Shown here: in pieces, positions 50,485-58,985 of the stretch
How the letters are laid out: each line of letters starts with the position of its first letter
Position numbering within the stretch: the stretch's first letter is position 1
Assembly: GCF_051195235.1 (NCBI RefSeq)
Contig: NZ_JBNFZM010000003.1
Span: 555,525-619,524, forward strand
Origin: Tateyamaria sp947503385
GTDB taxonomy: Bacteria; Pseudomonadota; Alphaproteobacteria; Rhodobacterales; Rhodobacteraceae
DNA length: 64,000 nt
Direction of reading: 5' to 3'
Notes under the pieces: model-generated
Seen by the model: only the letters and a program-made list of their open reading frames with translations
Told to the model about the DNA's origin: nothing
The model's database searches: none
Position numbers and translations under genes: made by a program

Positions 50485-51383
50485 TGTTTGGGTTTGTGCA
50501 TTGCCCGGCAGGCGATTTGCATCGCAAATCTGCCGAGAGGGGCGAAGCACCGAGAGGCTTGGCCCGTGAGTTGGATGTGTGATGCGCTCGGTGTGTACCG
50601 AAGCGGCTTCCATGCCTGGCTGACGCGCCCGCGCAGCGACAGGTCGATCCGGGATGAGGACCTATCAGAAGCGATCCGTTCCAGCTCTCTTCGGTCGGAT
50701 CGGACCTATGGGGCGCGTCGTGTCTGGCATGATCTCCTCGAAGAAGGTTATGCCTGCGGGTTGCATTGCGTCGAGCGACTAATGCGGCAGGAGGCCTTCA
50801 GAGCTCGTCCAAAGCGTCGACAATCACCTAAAGACGAGGGCACGAGGTCGATCATAGCTGCCAACGTTCTTGAACGAGGGTTTGATGCGGATGGGCCGAA
50901 CCAGAAATGGGTGGCCGACTTTACTTACATTTGACTGCGGAAGGGTGGCTCTACGTTACAGCCATCATCGACCTGTTCTCCCGGCGCATTGTTGGCTGGT
51001 CGATGAGTGATCAGATAACCTCCCAGATGGTGACAGATGCCTTGATTATGGCGATCTGGCGCAGGGGTAGACCGAACGAGTTGCGGCATCATTCCGATCA
51101 GGGCAGCCAATATACCAGTGCACAGTTCCAAAGGTTGATGGCCGATCGTGGCATTACCCGCTCAATGAGCCGTTCCGGGAATGTCTGGGACAACGCAGCC
51201 ATGGAGAGCTTCTTCTCGTCGCTGAAGACAGAACGGATCAAACGCAAAACCTACAGGACCAGAAAGCAGGCGCGTGCAGAAGTCTTCGATTACATCGAAT
51301 GCTTCTACAACCCGAAGCGCCGACACTCGACCATCGGGCACTTAAGCCCTATCACATTCGAGGAGCGAGCTATGAAAGCTTAA
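50484..51383 (+). pseudogene. IS3-family transposase OrfB, doubly frameshifted
   Basis: Starts MFGFV at 50484 in the expected -1 frame. A 43-base palindrome-containing stretch (50499-50541) then shifts the reading frame before AKHREAWPVSWMCDALGVY. The frame runs to NQKWVADFTYI, where one lost G near 50932 causes a stop. The rest is intact in another frame: TAEGWLYVTAIIDLFSRRIV, HHSDQGSQYTSAQFQRLMA, WDNAAMESFFSSLKTE and ECFYNPKRRHSTIGHLSPI. The DDE residues are all present. Two small repairs would restore the protein. Confidence 0.9.
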
Positions 51384-51420
51384 ATTACCGTCCACAAAAC
51401 CGGCAGAAGGCCAGGAAGTG

Positions 51421-51534
51421 GATGACGTAAAAAGGGTCGGTATGCTTTATGGTCAGTTGATTGCTGATGAGAAAATCACACATGACTCGAACGTGACACC
51501 GCAGAGTGTCGTCGAGAAAGTTGCACAGCTATAG
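51421..51534 (+). pseudogene. C-terminal tail of a gene cut by the IS
   Basis: The frame reads DDVKRVGMLYGQLIADEKIT, HDSNVTPQSVVEKVAQL and a stop, with no start. The pattern resembles the end of an NMT1/THI5-like ABC substrate-binding protein, but 37 residues are too few for certainty. It begins right after the IS right end, so the remainder of the gene was lost. Confidence 0.4.
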
Positions 51535-52007
51535 TAGCTCTTAATTTGCAAGTCCCGCGTTCACCGTCATACTTTGACTGTTGGAGATGTTTCGCAATCT
51601 GATTGTTTAACGTCCGCAAAGGGCTGCCCGCCAACCTCAATGCTGTGTGCGACTAGGGTCGGAACTGAGCCCATATTGTAAACTCGATTTTCGTGCTGCA
51701 CGCGCTCGCAGCACGAAAATCGCTGCTTCTGCGCGATAATTAACGCGACACGGTGGCCGGAATTGAGGCTATTGATGAGCGTCGTTGAAAAGATGTTATA
51801 AGCAGCACAGGTTGCGTGCAGGATCAGCCTTCACATTAATTCCATCTAAAATCAGGGATAGTTTGCAAAAAGTGTCCTTTGCTCACTTTCTGAGAAAAAC
51901 TCCAACCAGAGCAATATCAGTTGCCCCCGACTGTACACATCTCTTGCACTGGCGCATCATCTGAGTCACCGTTCGCCCATCGGTAGTACTTTTTAGGGTG
52001 TCTATTT
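51535..52007. other. Intergenic region with a long perfect hairpin upstream of vgrG
   Basis: No gene is supported. CGATTTTCGTGCTGC at 51685-51699 is followed by an 8-base loop and its exact complement at 51708-51722, a 15-base perfect stem without a T-run. The region is lower in GC than the following VgrG gene. It may hold the vgrG promoter, but no convincing boxes were found. Confidence 0.5.
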
Positions 52008-54092
52008 GTGAACGCGCATTTTGGTCAGGCGGGTCGTCAGGGTCGGCTGGAGACGGCTTTAGGCCGGGACGCATTGGTGCTTCTGCGCATGGACGGCACC
52101 GAAAAGATGTCAGGCGATTTCGAGTGGACCGTTGAGGCGCTTTCCGAAGATGCGGAGATCGATCTGCACGCACTTTTGGGCACCCACGCCACCGTGCTCA
52201 TCGACCACGCCAGCGGCACGCGCGCCTTTGACGGCATCGTCGCGGAGGCGCAGGCGCGGGGCACGGACGAGAACGGCTTTCGCTATGACCTGACCCTGCG
52301 GCCCTGGTTGCATGTGGCGGGGCTGCGACTGAACATGCGGATTTTCCACAACCAGACCGTGATCCAGATCGTGGAGGCTGTGCTGGGCGACTATGCCGGT
52401 CTCGGCTCCCCGCATCTGGATGTGCAGGTGACGGGCGACTATCCCACGCTGGAATATACGGTTCAGTATGGCGACAGCGACGCCGATTTCGTGCGCCGCC
52501 AGCTCGAACGCCACGGCATCTCCTGGTCTTGGCGGCACGAGGCCGGGAACCACACGCTGCTGTTGACGGATGCGGCTTTCAGCCTGCCTACAGTGCCCGG
52601 TGGCAGCCGTCCTTTTTACCGGATCGCAGGGTTTCATCAGCATGATGAGGAACACTTCAGCCGCTGGTCGCCCGGCCAGCGCATGACCACGGGGGCGGTG
52701 CGGCTTACGGAGTATAACTTCAAAATTCCCACGGCCGCACAAGAGGTTGACCAGACCGGCGACGCGACGCACCCCGCGGGCGATATCGAGAGCTACGACT
52801 GGCCCGGCGACTATCTGGAGCAAGGTCAGGGGCGCGGCGTGGTTGGAACGCGGGTGGATGCCGAGCGCGGTCAGGCGCCGCGGCACGAGGCTGCGGGTGA
52901 TGTTGTGTCGCTGGGCGCAGGCTGGCGTGTGACCCTGGGCGGGGACGAGGTGGCAGACGCGACGGGCCGCGGTTTCGTGTGCCTGAAGGCCACGCACCGC
53001 TTCCGGGCGCAAGCCTACGGGTCAGGGGAAGCGGGTGGGGACGAGGCGCCCTATGCGGGCGCCTATGTCCTGATGCCCGACGACACGCCGTACCGGCCCG
53101 AGCAGTGCACCAAGGGCCCCCGCGTGCAGGGGCCCGAAACCGCCGTCGTGGTTGGCGAGGGTGAGATTGACTGCGACGAATATGGCCGCATCCTGTGCCG
53201 CTTTCACTGGGATCTTGAGGGCGCGCATACGATGCGTGTGCGGGTGAGCCAGAACTGGGCGAGCAAGGGCTGGGGCGGCATGGTCATCCCGCGTATCGGC
53301 ATGGAGGTGATCGTAGAACACTTGCGCGGCGACCCCGATAAGCCCATCGTCACCGGCTGTGTCTTCAATGGTAAGAACGATGCACCCTATCCTCTACCGG
53401 AACACAAGACAAAGAGCGTTTTCAGAACCGATACTCATAAAGGCGACGGGTTCAACGAACTCACATTCGAAGATGAAAAGGGGCAAGAAAAGATCTATCT
53501 GCACGCCGAAAAGGACCACGAGCTCCACATAGAAAACAATCGCTCGAAGCGGGTTGATCGCAATCAGTCGGAAAGCGTCGGCAACAATAAGTCCATCGAG
53601 ATCGGCAATAACCACCAAGAGGTCATCGGGGGCAATATGACCCTGATGGTCGGCCCCAACAAGCTGCAGAATGCCGTTACCTCTGCGTTCTCCAAGTTCA
53701 CAAATGCAATTGGTGACATGGCAAACAACCTGGGTTTGCCGGATATTCTGAATATGGGCGAGGGTAACCTCGTGATCGGTGTGGGGAAGAACAAGGCTGA
53801 AACCGTTATGGTGAGTTCAACCGAAGTGGTCGGCGCTGGCAAGGCAGTCACGGTGGGCGGCGGGTATCAGGTGGTTGTAGGTGGGATCCAGAACACGTCC
53901 GTTGGGATCGGTGCGATTGAGGAGGTCGGGCACAACAAGTCAATTGTGGTCGGTAAAGTCTTCGAAATAATTGTAGGTGAGTCCAAGTTGGTGATGACCG
54001 AGGACGGAAAGATCGATATTTCCGGCGTTGATATCACTATAAATGGCAAGTCTTCGATCGCGGCGAAAGCCGGAAGAATAGATTTGAATTGA
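52008..54092 (+). CDS. vgrG: Type VI secretion tip protein VgrG (TssI)
   Basis: A 694-residue spike protein with a GTG start. Residues 1-370 form the gp27-like part (TEKMSGDFEWTVEALSEDAE, LRPWLHVAGLRLNMRIFHNQ, EYTVQYGDSDADFVRRQLER, HGISWSWRHEAGNHTLLLTD). The gp5-like OB part follows: IDCDEYGRILCRFHWDLEGA, VRVSQNWASKGWGGMVIPRI and GMEVIVEHLRGDPDKPIVTG. From about residue 470 come short N/G-rich repeats (SVGNNKSIEIGNNHQEVIGG) that build the beta-helix needle, with a final GGGYQVVVGG part. No PAAR domain is fused. The T6SS core genes are elsewhere; this copy is an orphan that carries the genes behind it as cargo. Confidence 0.95.
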   Translation: MNAHFGQAGRQGRLETALGRDALVLLRMDGTEKMSGDFEWTVEALSEDAEIDLHALLGTHATVLIDHASGTRAFDGIVAEAQARGTDENGFRYDLTLRPWLHVAGLRLNMRIFHNQTVIQIVEAVLGDYAGLGSPHLDVQVTGDYPTLEYTVQYGDSDADFVRRQLERHGISWSWRHEAGNHTLLLTDAAFSLPTVPGGSRPFYRIAGFHQHDEEHFSRWSPGQRMTTGAVRLTEYNFKIPTAAQEVDQTGDATHPAGDIESYDWPGDYLEQGQGRGVVGTRVDAERGQAPRHEAAGDVVSLGAGWRVTLGGDEVADATGRGFVCLKATHRFRAQAYGSGEAGGDEAPYAGAYVLMPDDTPYRPEQCTKGPRVQGPETAVVVGEGEIDCDEYGRILCRFHWDLEGAHTMRVRVSQNWASKGWGGMVIPRIGMEVIVEHLRGDPDKPIVTGCVFNGKNDAPYPLPEHKTKSVFRTDTHKGDGFNELTFEDEKGQEKIYLHAEKDHELHIENNRSKRVDRNQSESVGNNKSIEIGNNHQEVIGGNMTLMVGPNKLQNAVTSAFSKFTNAIGDMANNLGLPDILNMGEGNLVIGVGKNKAETVMVSSTEVVGAGKAVTVGGGYQVVVGGIQNTSVGIGAIEEVGHNKSIVVGKVFEIIVGESKLVMTEDGKIDISGVDITINGKSSIAAKAGRIDLN

Positions 54093-54099
54093 GGCGCGC

Positions 54100-54471
54100 A
54101 TGACCGAGTATGGAAAAAGCGCGTGGAAGAAACGTGCAGGCAAACGCCGCAGCATCAGGGACGAGGCTCGCGCTGCTTTCACGACAGAGTCGGGTACCGC
54201 GCCGCTCGGATCGTTTGAGGACCTTAATCTTGCTCCCAACGACATGCGCCGCCGGGTCGTGAGCCTGATGAAGGTAACGCGTGACGGTCCAGTGGGCGCA
54301 GAGCAGTTGGACATTCTTACGCTGATGGCGCGCACGCTGCTCTCGACCGGCTTGGGCAGCGGGGGGCCGATGGCCACCGTGAGCAGAACTGTTCTTTCGC
54401 CGCACGCGACAACGACGCGCGATTTATGCGAGTGGTTTACCGAAAGCTACGACCTCAGATCGCGGAACTGA
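54100..54471 (+). CDS. Small unknown protein of the VgrG module
   Basis: A 123-residue protein starting 7 bases after vgrG with a GAGGCGCGC leader. The N-terminus is strongly basic (KSAWKKRAGKRRSIRDEARA), then a helical part (DLNLAPNDMRRRVVSLMKVT, AEQLDILTLMARTLLSTGLG) and a Ser/Thr-rich end. No signal peptide or membrane segment is present. The family is not recognised. Its position between VgrG and the large cargo protein is where adaptor or chaperone proteins (DUF4123- or DUF1795-type) often sit, but no motif of those families is visible; that role is a guess from position. Confidence 0.7.
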   Translation: MTEYGKSAWKKRAGKRRSIRDEARAAFTTESGTAPLGSFEDLNLAPNDMRRRVVSLMKVTRDGPVGAEQLDILTLMARTLLSTGLGSGGPMATVSRTVLSPHATTTRDLCEWFTESYDLRSRN

Positions 54472-54475
54472 CCCA

Positions 54476-55972
54476 GTGATGCGGTCACCTCCAGCAGGTC
54501 TCTCGCTTCCCAACCCAGTATGGCAGCAGGTGGGCGAGCTAGGCCCGCGGGCACAACAGGCTGCCGGTGGGGTCAGTTCCCATGTCGATCTTTCAGTGCC
54601 ACAATTGCTTCTGGATGCACAGCGGGCCTATAACGATGAGATTTACCAGAACCTCATGGCCTACGCGGCCCAACTGCAGGTGCTCGGCATTCTCGCGGGC
54701 GTGATCGATGGGCCTACGGAAGAATACAGGGCGGCCGTCGCAGAGGCGGCAGGAAACTACTTCGACCACCTTCTAGAGCGATCACAACGGACGCACTGGA
54801 CACAAAATTCGTCGCCGTTGGACGCGGGAAGCACCATGCTTGGTCTTTGGTATCAGGCCTTGGGCGGCATCGTGCGCGGTGTCTCGCCCGACGACACTTA
54901 TGCACAGCGGGTTGGCGAAGACTGGTCTGCAATAGGAGATCGGCTCCGAACGACGGATCCCGATAACCTCATCTCGAATGTCGGGGCCGACATGCTGCAG
55001 TCGCTCTGGGATGCCTGCGAGGCGCGTTGGGACCAGTTTTGGGACGATTTCGACAATGAGGGTCTGATGTCGGCCATGGCGCGTCTGCGCGCCGACGCGG
55101 ATTTTTTGGCAGCGGAATTGGCGATCGACGTAGCTCTGGCCGTGGCAACCGGCGGCGCAGCGGCTGCAATCCGCATTGTAGCGCGGCGGGTTTCGGCCAC
55201 AGCATCGCGTGTGGTGATCCGGGCGGTGAACGTGGCAAGCAACGCGGTGCCCGACGCCGATATTATCAGGGTGATTAACCTTCCCGACGCAGATATCGAC
55301 CAGCGCATCGTCAGACAAGTTCTGGACGAGGAAAATCTGCGGACCCGGTCGCAGCGCGGCGATCTGACCGAACGCGCGGAAGTCGAAAACCCAAGTACCG
55401 AACGCCCGAGTGGCAGCGCCGGCGCCACCAGGGAGCCCGACCCCGTCTTTCGCCACCCACGCGAGGGCGATACCCCGCGCAGCCGGGACGAACTGCTAAC
55501 CAATGGCCGCGTCCCGGGTGCACGACGGTTCAATGCATGGTTCGACGATCTCTCGCCGGCTGAGCTCGACGACCTGTGGAGCGACCCGACCCACCAGAGA
55601 GCCATCAGGAACAGACTTTTGAATGGTGGCCGCCACCATGAATGGCTGATGCGCTCGCGTGCACCGCACTTGAAAAGGCTTGGGTTTACAGCTGACGACA
55701 TTATGGAATTTGTCGATGCGACGGATGGACTGTCAGGGCCTGTACCAGGGCGGCCCGGAGAACGCTGGAGTCACCGTCCACAAGATGGAGGTCCAGGAAG
55801 CGGGCCGAATTCAGGCAACATGCACAATGCATTGGGAGATGTGATTGACAATGCAACAACCCGAAACGGCTTGCTTAGAGCGTTAGGTGACTTTGCCGAA
55901 GATTGGCTGGATGATGGGGTTGCAAGCTTCCCCGAGAGCCTACGAAATGCTATTAATGCGGCAGGAGGATAG
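54476..55972 (+). CDS. Putative T6SS effector with C-terminal toxin-like domain
   Basis: A 498-residue protein (GTG 54476 or ATG 54479), 4 bases after the small gene. Residues 1-205 are helical. A hydrophobic Ala-rich stretch LAAELAIDVALAVATGGAAA is at 211-230, typical of the pre-toxin region of polymorphic toxins. Residues about 290-345 are charged and low-complexity (NPSTERPSGSAGATREPDPV). The C-terminal domain from about 350 has FNAWFDDLSPAELDDLWSDP, then GGRHHEWLMRSRAPHLKRLG (384-403), and NMHNALGDVIDNATT near 449. The paired HH and HN sites recall His-metal nuclease toxins (GHH/HNH type), by memory only. The next gene is the likely immunity gene. Confidence 0.65.
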   Translation: MMRSPPAGLSLPNPVWQQVGELGPRAQQAAGGVSSHVDLSVPQLLLDAQRAYNDEIYQNLMAYAAQLQVLGILAGVIDGPTEEYRAAVAEAAGNYFDHLLERSQRTHWTQNSSPLDAGSTMLGLWYQALGGIVRGVSPDDTYAQRVGEDWSAIGDRLRTTDPDNLISNVGADMLQSLWDACEARWDQFWDDFDNEGLMSAMARLRADADFLAAELAIDVALAVATGGAAAAIRIVARRVSATASRVVIRAVNVASNAVPDADIIRVINLPDADIDQRIVRQVLDEENLRTRSQRGDLTERAEVENPSTERPSGSAGATREPDPVFRHPREGDTPRSRDELLTNGRVPGARRFNAWFDDLSPAELDDLWSDPTHQRAIRNRLLNGGRHHEWLMRSRAPHLKRLGFTADDIMEFVDATDGLSGPVPGRPGERWSHRPQDGGPGSGPNSGNMHNALGDVIDNATTRNGLLRALGDFAEDWLDDGVASFPESLRNAINAAGG

Positions 55973-55973
55973 C

Positions 55974-56630
55974 ATGAGCTTGCAAACCGACTGGACCGAT
56001 TTTCTGGCGCAGCCAGCGGCGTTTGAAGACGACCATTTCAGCCATCTTCTCTACGAGAATGGCGCTCTGGACAATGTGGAGACATTGTTCTCGTCGTTAC
56101 CAGAGGGACGCGCCATCGCGCGTAATGTGCGCCAGTTGGTGACTGAATGGGAATTGGGACGCGCTTACTACGTTAGCCGGGGCTACGCCCCATTAGAACA
56201 GCAGATCGCGCGAGCCCGAGCGTACGTAGCTTCGTTAGTTAAATTCGCGACCGAAGAAGGCGAAATGGATGAAGCCGACCGCCTGCGCAACGCGCCACTC
56301 GTCACGGTCGACGACCGCGACACGTTCGAAGCGATGTTCCGTGACCGCAAAGTCCAGCGCAGCGAGGTGCCCGACCTCCTGAACGACGTCGTTCTCGATT
56401 TATTGGCGTCCGCTGACAGTCGCCTCTTTGCGCTTCAGGAAGCCATCATGGAGTTAACACGTTCATTCGAGGTCACGCATTGGGTTTTGAACCCTGTGCT
56501 GGGCCTGCAAATTGACCTCGACGCAGCCTACGCCTTCCAGAGGGACGGTGGTTACATCCTGCTTGCAGAGAACCAAACCATTATTTTCTCACCGCAAACT
56601 GAATTTGTTGAGGCTAGCAACCAAAGCTGA
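55974..56630 (+). CDS. Putative immunity protein for the T6SS effector
   Basis: A 218-residue acidic cytoplasmic protein from ATG 55974 (MSLQTDWTDFLAQPAAFEDD), one base after the effector stop and with the GGAGG site inside the effector end. No signal peptide or membrane segment is present, which fits protection against a cytoplasmic toxin such as a nuclease. Sequence is helical (EGRAIARNVRQLVTEWELGR, APLEQQIARARAYVASLVKF) with a final sheet-like part (GYILLAENQTIIFSPQTEFV). No family is recognised. Assignment rests on position and size only. The four-gene module ends here. Confidence 0.55.
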   Translation: MSLQTDWTDFLAQPAAFEDDHFSHLLYENGALDNVETLFSSLPEGRAIARNVRQLVTEWELGRAYYVSRGYAPLEQQIARARAYVASLVKFATEEGEMDEADRLRNAPLVTVDDRDTFEAMFRDRKVQRSEVPDLLNDVVLDLLASADSRLFALQEAIMELTRSFEVTHWVLNPVLGLQIDLDAAYAFQRDGGYILLAENQTIIFSPQTEFVEASNQS

Positions 56631-57155
56631 GGCGTCAATGACTCGGTGTAATGCCGACGCGAAACCCAGCAGGCGCGCACTACGCAACAGTGAGTCCGCT
56701 CAGCACAGAAAAGGGCAATATTGGGCGCAGTTTGACGATATTTGGACTCATATTTTGGTGCTCATACGGCCAATTAATTTGGCATCAATTCTGATTAGAA
56801 ACGGTTGATCATTTTCTAGTTATGTCGGGGCGTGTACTCGAATAAACTGCGCAAAATTTCATTGATGATTTTGCATCAGGGGTCAACCCAACGCCAATAG
56901 TTAAACCAAAGGTGGCGAATTTTACGCTCGCGAATGACCTGATCGACGACCTGTTTTGCGATAGGAGAAGCGCGATGCCGCATCGGCGAGAGACTGCTGC
57001 GCCAGCAAAGTGCGAAAACTCAAGGTCGGCTTTGTCCCGCGATGTGTGAATTTGAAGAAGCCCGGAATTCGCACTTGCAGCGAATGACCGCATAGCGGGC
57101 TGCGACCGCAGCATCTAAACCGGTTGGCCAAAGGCAGGAATGGGCCGTTTACCGA
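56631..57155. repeat. Intergenic region holding repeat copy A (about 57000-57147)
   Basis: Between two convergent genes. TTGCAGCGAATGACCGC at 57075 and following, then GCGGGCTGCGACCGCAGCAT and AAGGCAGGAATGGGCCG (57130-57147), match copies at 61094-61165 and 63800-63935. A minus-strand frame across it (56809-57114) is an artefact of the repeat. The rest (56640-56990) shows nothing recognisable. Confidence 0.7.
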
Positions 57156-58985
57156 TCAATTGCCTTGGCGATCATCTTTTAGCCGCTGCTCAACGTCCCC
57201 AAAGACTCCCTCCGCACCCGGGCGCCGCAGGCCTTTGCGAAGCTCGGACTCGGCTGCCTGGAAGTCACCCGCGGTGATCAAGATATCCAAGAATCGGCGG
57301 CGCGCGACGTGGTTGTCTGGGTCTTCCAAAAGGATGGCGCGCAGCGCTTCGATCATCGTTTCGCCGCCACTTTCCCCGTGCGACGGAACAATTCTGGTGA
57401 ACACGTCGCAGCCAAGTTCGTGGCGTCCCGCGCAGGCAGACCTTGTCATTAGGACCGCAAGGTCGACCTGGACCGGGTTTTGAAACCCTTCGGACATCCA
57501 AACCGTCACCAAACGCATGCATCCCTCGGCGGCGCCACTTGCGCATCCATATGCAATGAAGGCCCTGCCGCGCGCAACGTCCACGTCGCCGCGAACGCCT
57601 TGCAAATACCACAAGCCAATTTCGGCGCAGGCCGCAGCCAGCCCGAGATCACAAGCCTGATGCATGCGGTTGAAAGCTGCATCGGACAAACTGTCTTCAA
57701 TCTCCATCATCAGGCGGCTTGCCTGAGCGCATTCCACGCCACCGCCGTCGTCACAAGACAACTCCAACTGAGCAAGGCGTGGTCCATTGCTTTGGCTGCT
57801 TGGCCCATTGGAGCCCGGGTCTGTCTGCCGTGCGACGATGCAGGCGGACCGTTCCCCAAGGTCGCAAGCACGACCGAAATATGTTCCGCCACTGGCATTG
57901 TCACCGGCGACAAAAGCCATCCGCCCAGCAACGAGACAGCCGTCTGGCTCCTCCAAATCACAGGCATAGCTCATGAGCCTTTCCATTTTGGGGCGTGGCA
58001 CGTCGATGATTGCTTCGGCATTTGCAACGCATTCGAGCGTCAAGGTGCCGTGACATGCGCGCCGCAACATCACCAGCCTCGATGCGTCATCAGGAGACAA
58101 TCGGGTGGCATAGAGGCACAAACGTTCGCCAGATTTGTCGCACAGAAACTCATCTAACTTGGTCACGCCAGAGGGGCTGGGGCTCACCGCGACCAGCGCC
58201 GCGTAAAACAAAAGCAACGTGACGAAAAACAACGATACCGCAAGGACCCGGAAAGGCGCCTTCTGTCGGGATAGGTTTGGGTCAATCGATTTGCGGGCAA
58301 ATACGGTGCCTAGGCGGGCGACATAGCTCAGAACCAATCGTCGCGCCGCAATCACGAAGAAAAAAACCAAGGCCGCCAACGACGTCGTGAAGGTGGAATA
58401 GAAATACGCCGAATAGGGTGAAAAAAGTACCGCCATTTCGAGAATTGAGATGCCGGGCTCACCTCGGAAATATCGAACAACCGTTAGGCTGGACCATATG
58501 ATGAAAGCCGAAGATCCAAGATCAACCGCAATGAGGATAACCTGTGCCCAGAAAGCACGATACCGCGCCATAAGCCCAATCCAGACCCGGGTCAGGCGCA
58601 AAGATAGGTAGTCGGGGAGGATATTTATCAGCGCGCCAATGATTACGAACTTGAACATGTCCGGATCAGGATTGGTCCAGAACACCCGTGCGGGCAGATA
58701 AATCCACAACGTGACCGAAACGATCAAAACCGAGAGTAACGAAATGGCGGAGGACCAGAAAAAGCCTTTGAAGCTGAGGAACGAGCGTCCGAACCATTGA
58801 TCAAATCGGTCGATGAAACCCTCTTGCCATGACACGTCTTCCGTCCGTTCAAAATAAGCACTAAGCCTTGTTCGAAGCTTTGCCGCGCCATCCAGCGCGG
58901 CGATCGGGGCACATATTGCAACGGCTATTGCCAAGGCTTCTTTGCCCGGCGTGACAAACGTTGCGACGAATTCCGAAAATGTCAT
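57156..58985 (-). CDS. Membrane protein with Cys-rich Sel1-like C-terminal domain
   Basis: A 609-residue protein. Residues 1-290 carry six or seven hydrophobic segments (for example LSVLIVSVTLWIYLPARVFW and ALVFFFVIAARRLVLSYVAR). The rest is a periplasmic- or cytoplasm-facing repeat domain with Cys pairs about 8 residues apart: RACHGTLTLECVANAEAIID, ACDLEEPDGCLVAGRMAFVA, RACDLGERSACIVARQ, ACDLGLAAACAEIGLWYLQG and ACAGRHELGCDVFTRI. This is the disulfide-linked Sel1-like repeat pattern of HcpC-type proteins. It is translated from an ATG overlapping the exosortase stop. Its role is unknown; scaffolding of surface-protein processing is a guess from context. Confidence 0.8.
   Translation of the reverse strand: MTFSEFVATFVTPGKEALAIAVAICAPIAALDGAAKLRTRLSAYFERTEDVSWQEGFIDRFDQWFGRSFLSFKGFFWSSAISLLSVLIVSVTLWIYLPARVFWTNPDPDMFKFVIIGALINILPDYLSLRLTRVWIGLMARYRAFWAQVILIAVDLGSSAFIIWSSLTVVRYFRGEPGISILEMAVLFSPYSAYFYSTFTTSLAALVFFFVIAARRLVLSYVARLGTVFARKSIDPNLSRQKAPFRVLAVSLFFVTLLLFYAALVAVSPSPSGVTKLDEFLCDKSGERLCLYATRLSPDDASRLVMLRRACHGTLTLECVANAEAIIDVPRPKMERLMSYACDLEEPDGCLVAGRMAFVAGDNASGGTYFGRACDLGERSACIVARQTDPGSNGPSSQSNGPRLAQLELSCDDGGGVECAQASRLMMEIEDSLSDAAFNRMHQACDLGLAAACAEIGLWYLQGVRGDVDVARGRAFIAYGCASGAAEGCMRLVTVWMSEGFQNPVQVDLAVLMTRSACAGRHELGCDVFTRIVPSHGESGGETMIEALRAILLEDPDNHVARRRFLDILITAGDFQAAESELRKGLRRPGAEGVFGDVEQRLKDDRQGN

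Larger units (their letters stand above)
50134..51413 (+). mobile_element. IS3-family insertion sequence, near full length
   Basis: A 1280-base element with long inverted repeats: TGGCCTTCTGCCGGTTTTG at the left end and its complement at the right end, differing by one base over 24. It carries orfA and orfB in the usual order. No target-site duplication is seen: the left flank is an IS fragment and the right flank is an unrelated gene tail. This implies rearrangement after insertion. OrfB is broken, so it cannot move by itself. Confidence 0.93.

Noticed and set aside
52110..53012. 300-codon minus-strand frame inside vgrG
   Set aside because: It is a shadow frame caused by the high GC of the VgrG 5' half; VgrG motifs are continuous on the plus strand.
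56809..57114. 101-codon minus-strand frame downstream of the immunity gene
   Set aside because: It is produced by translating the intergenic repeat, which also occurs at 63800-63935 where it is not open in the same way.
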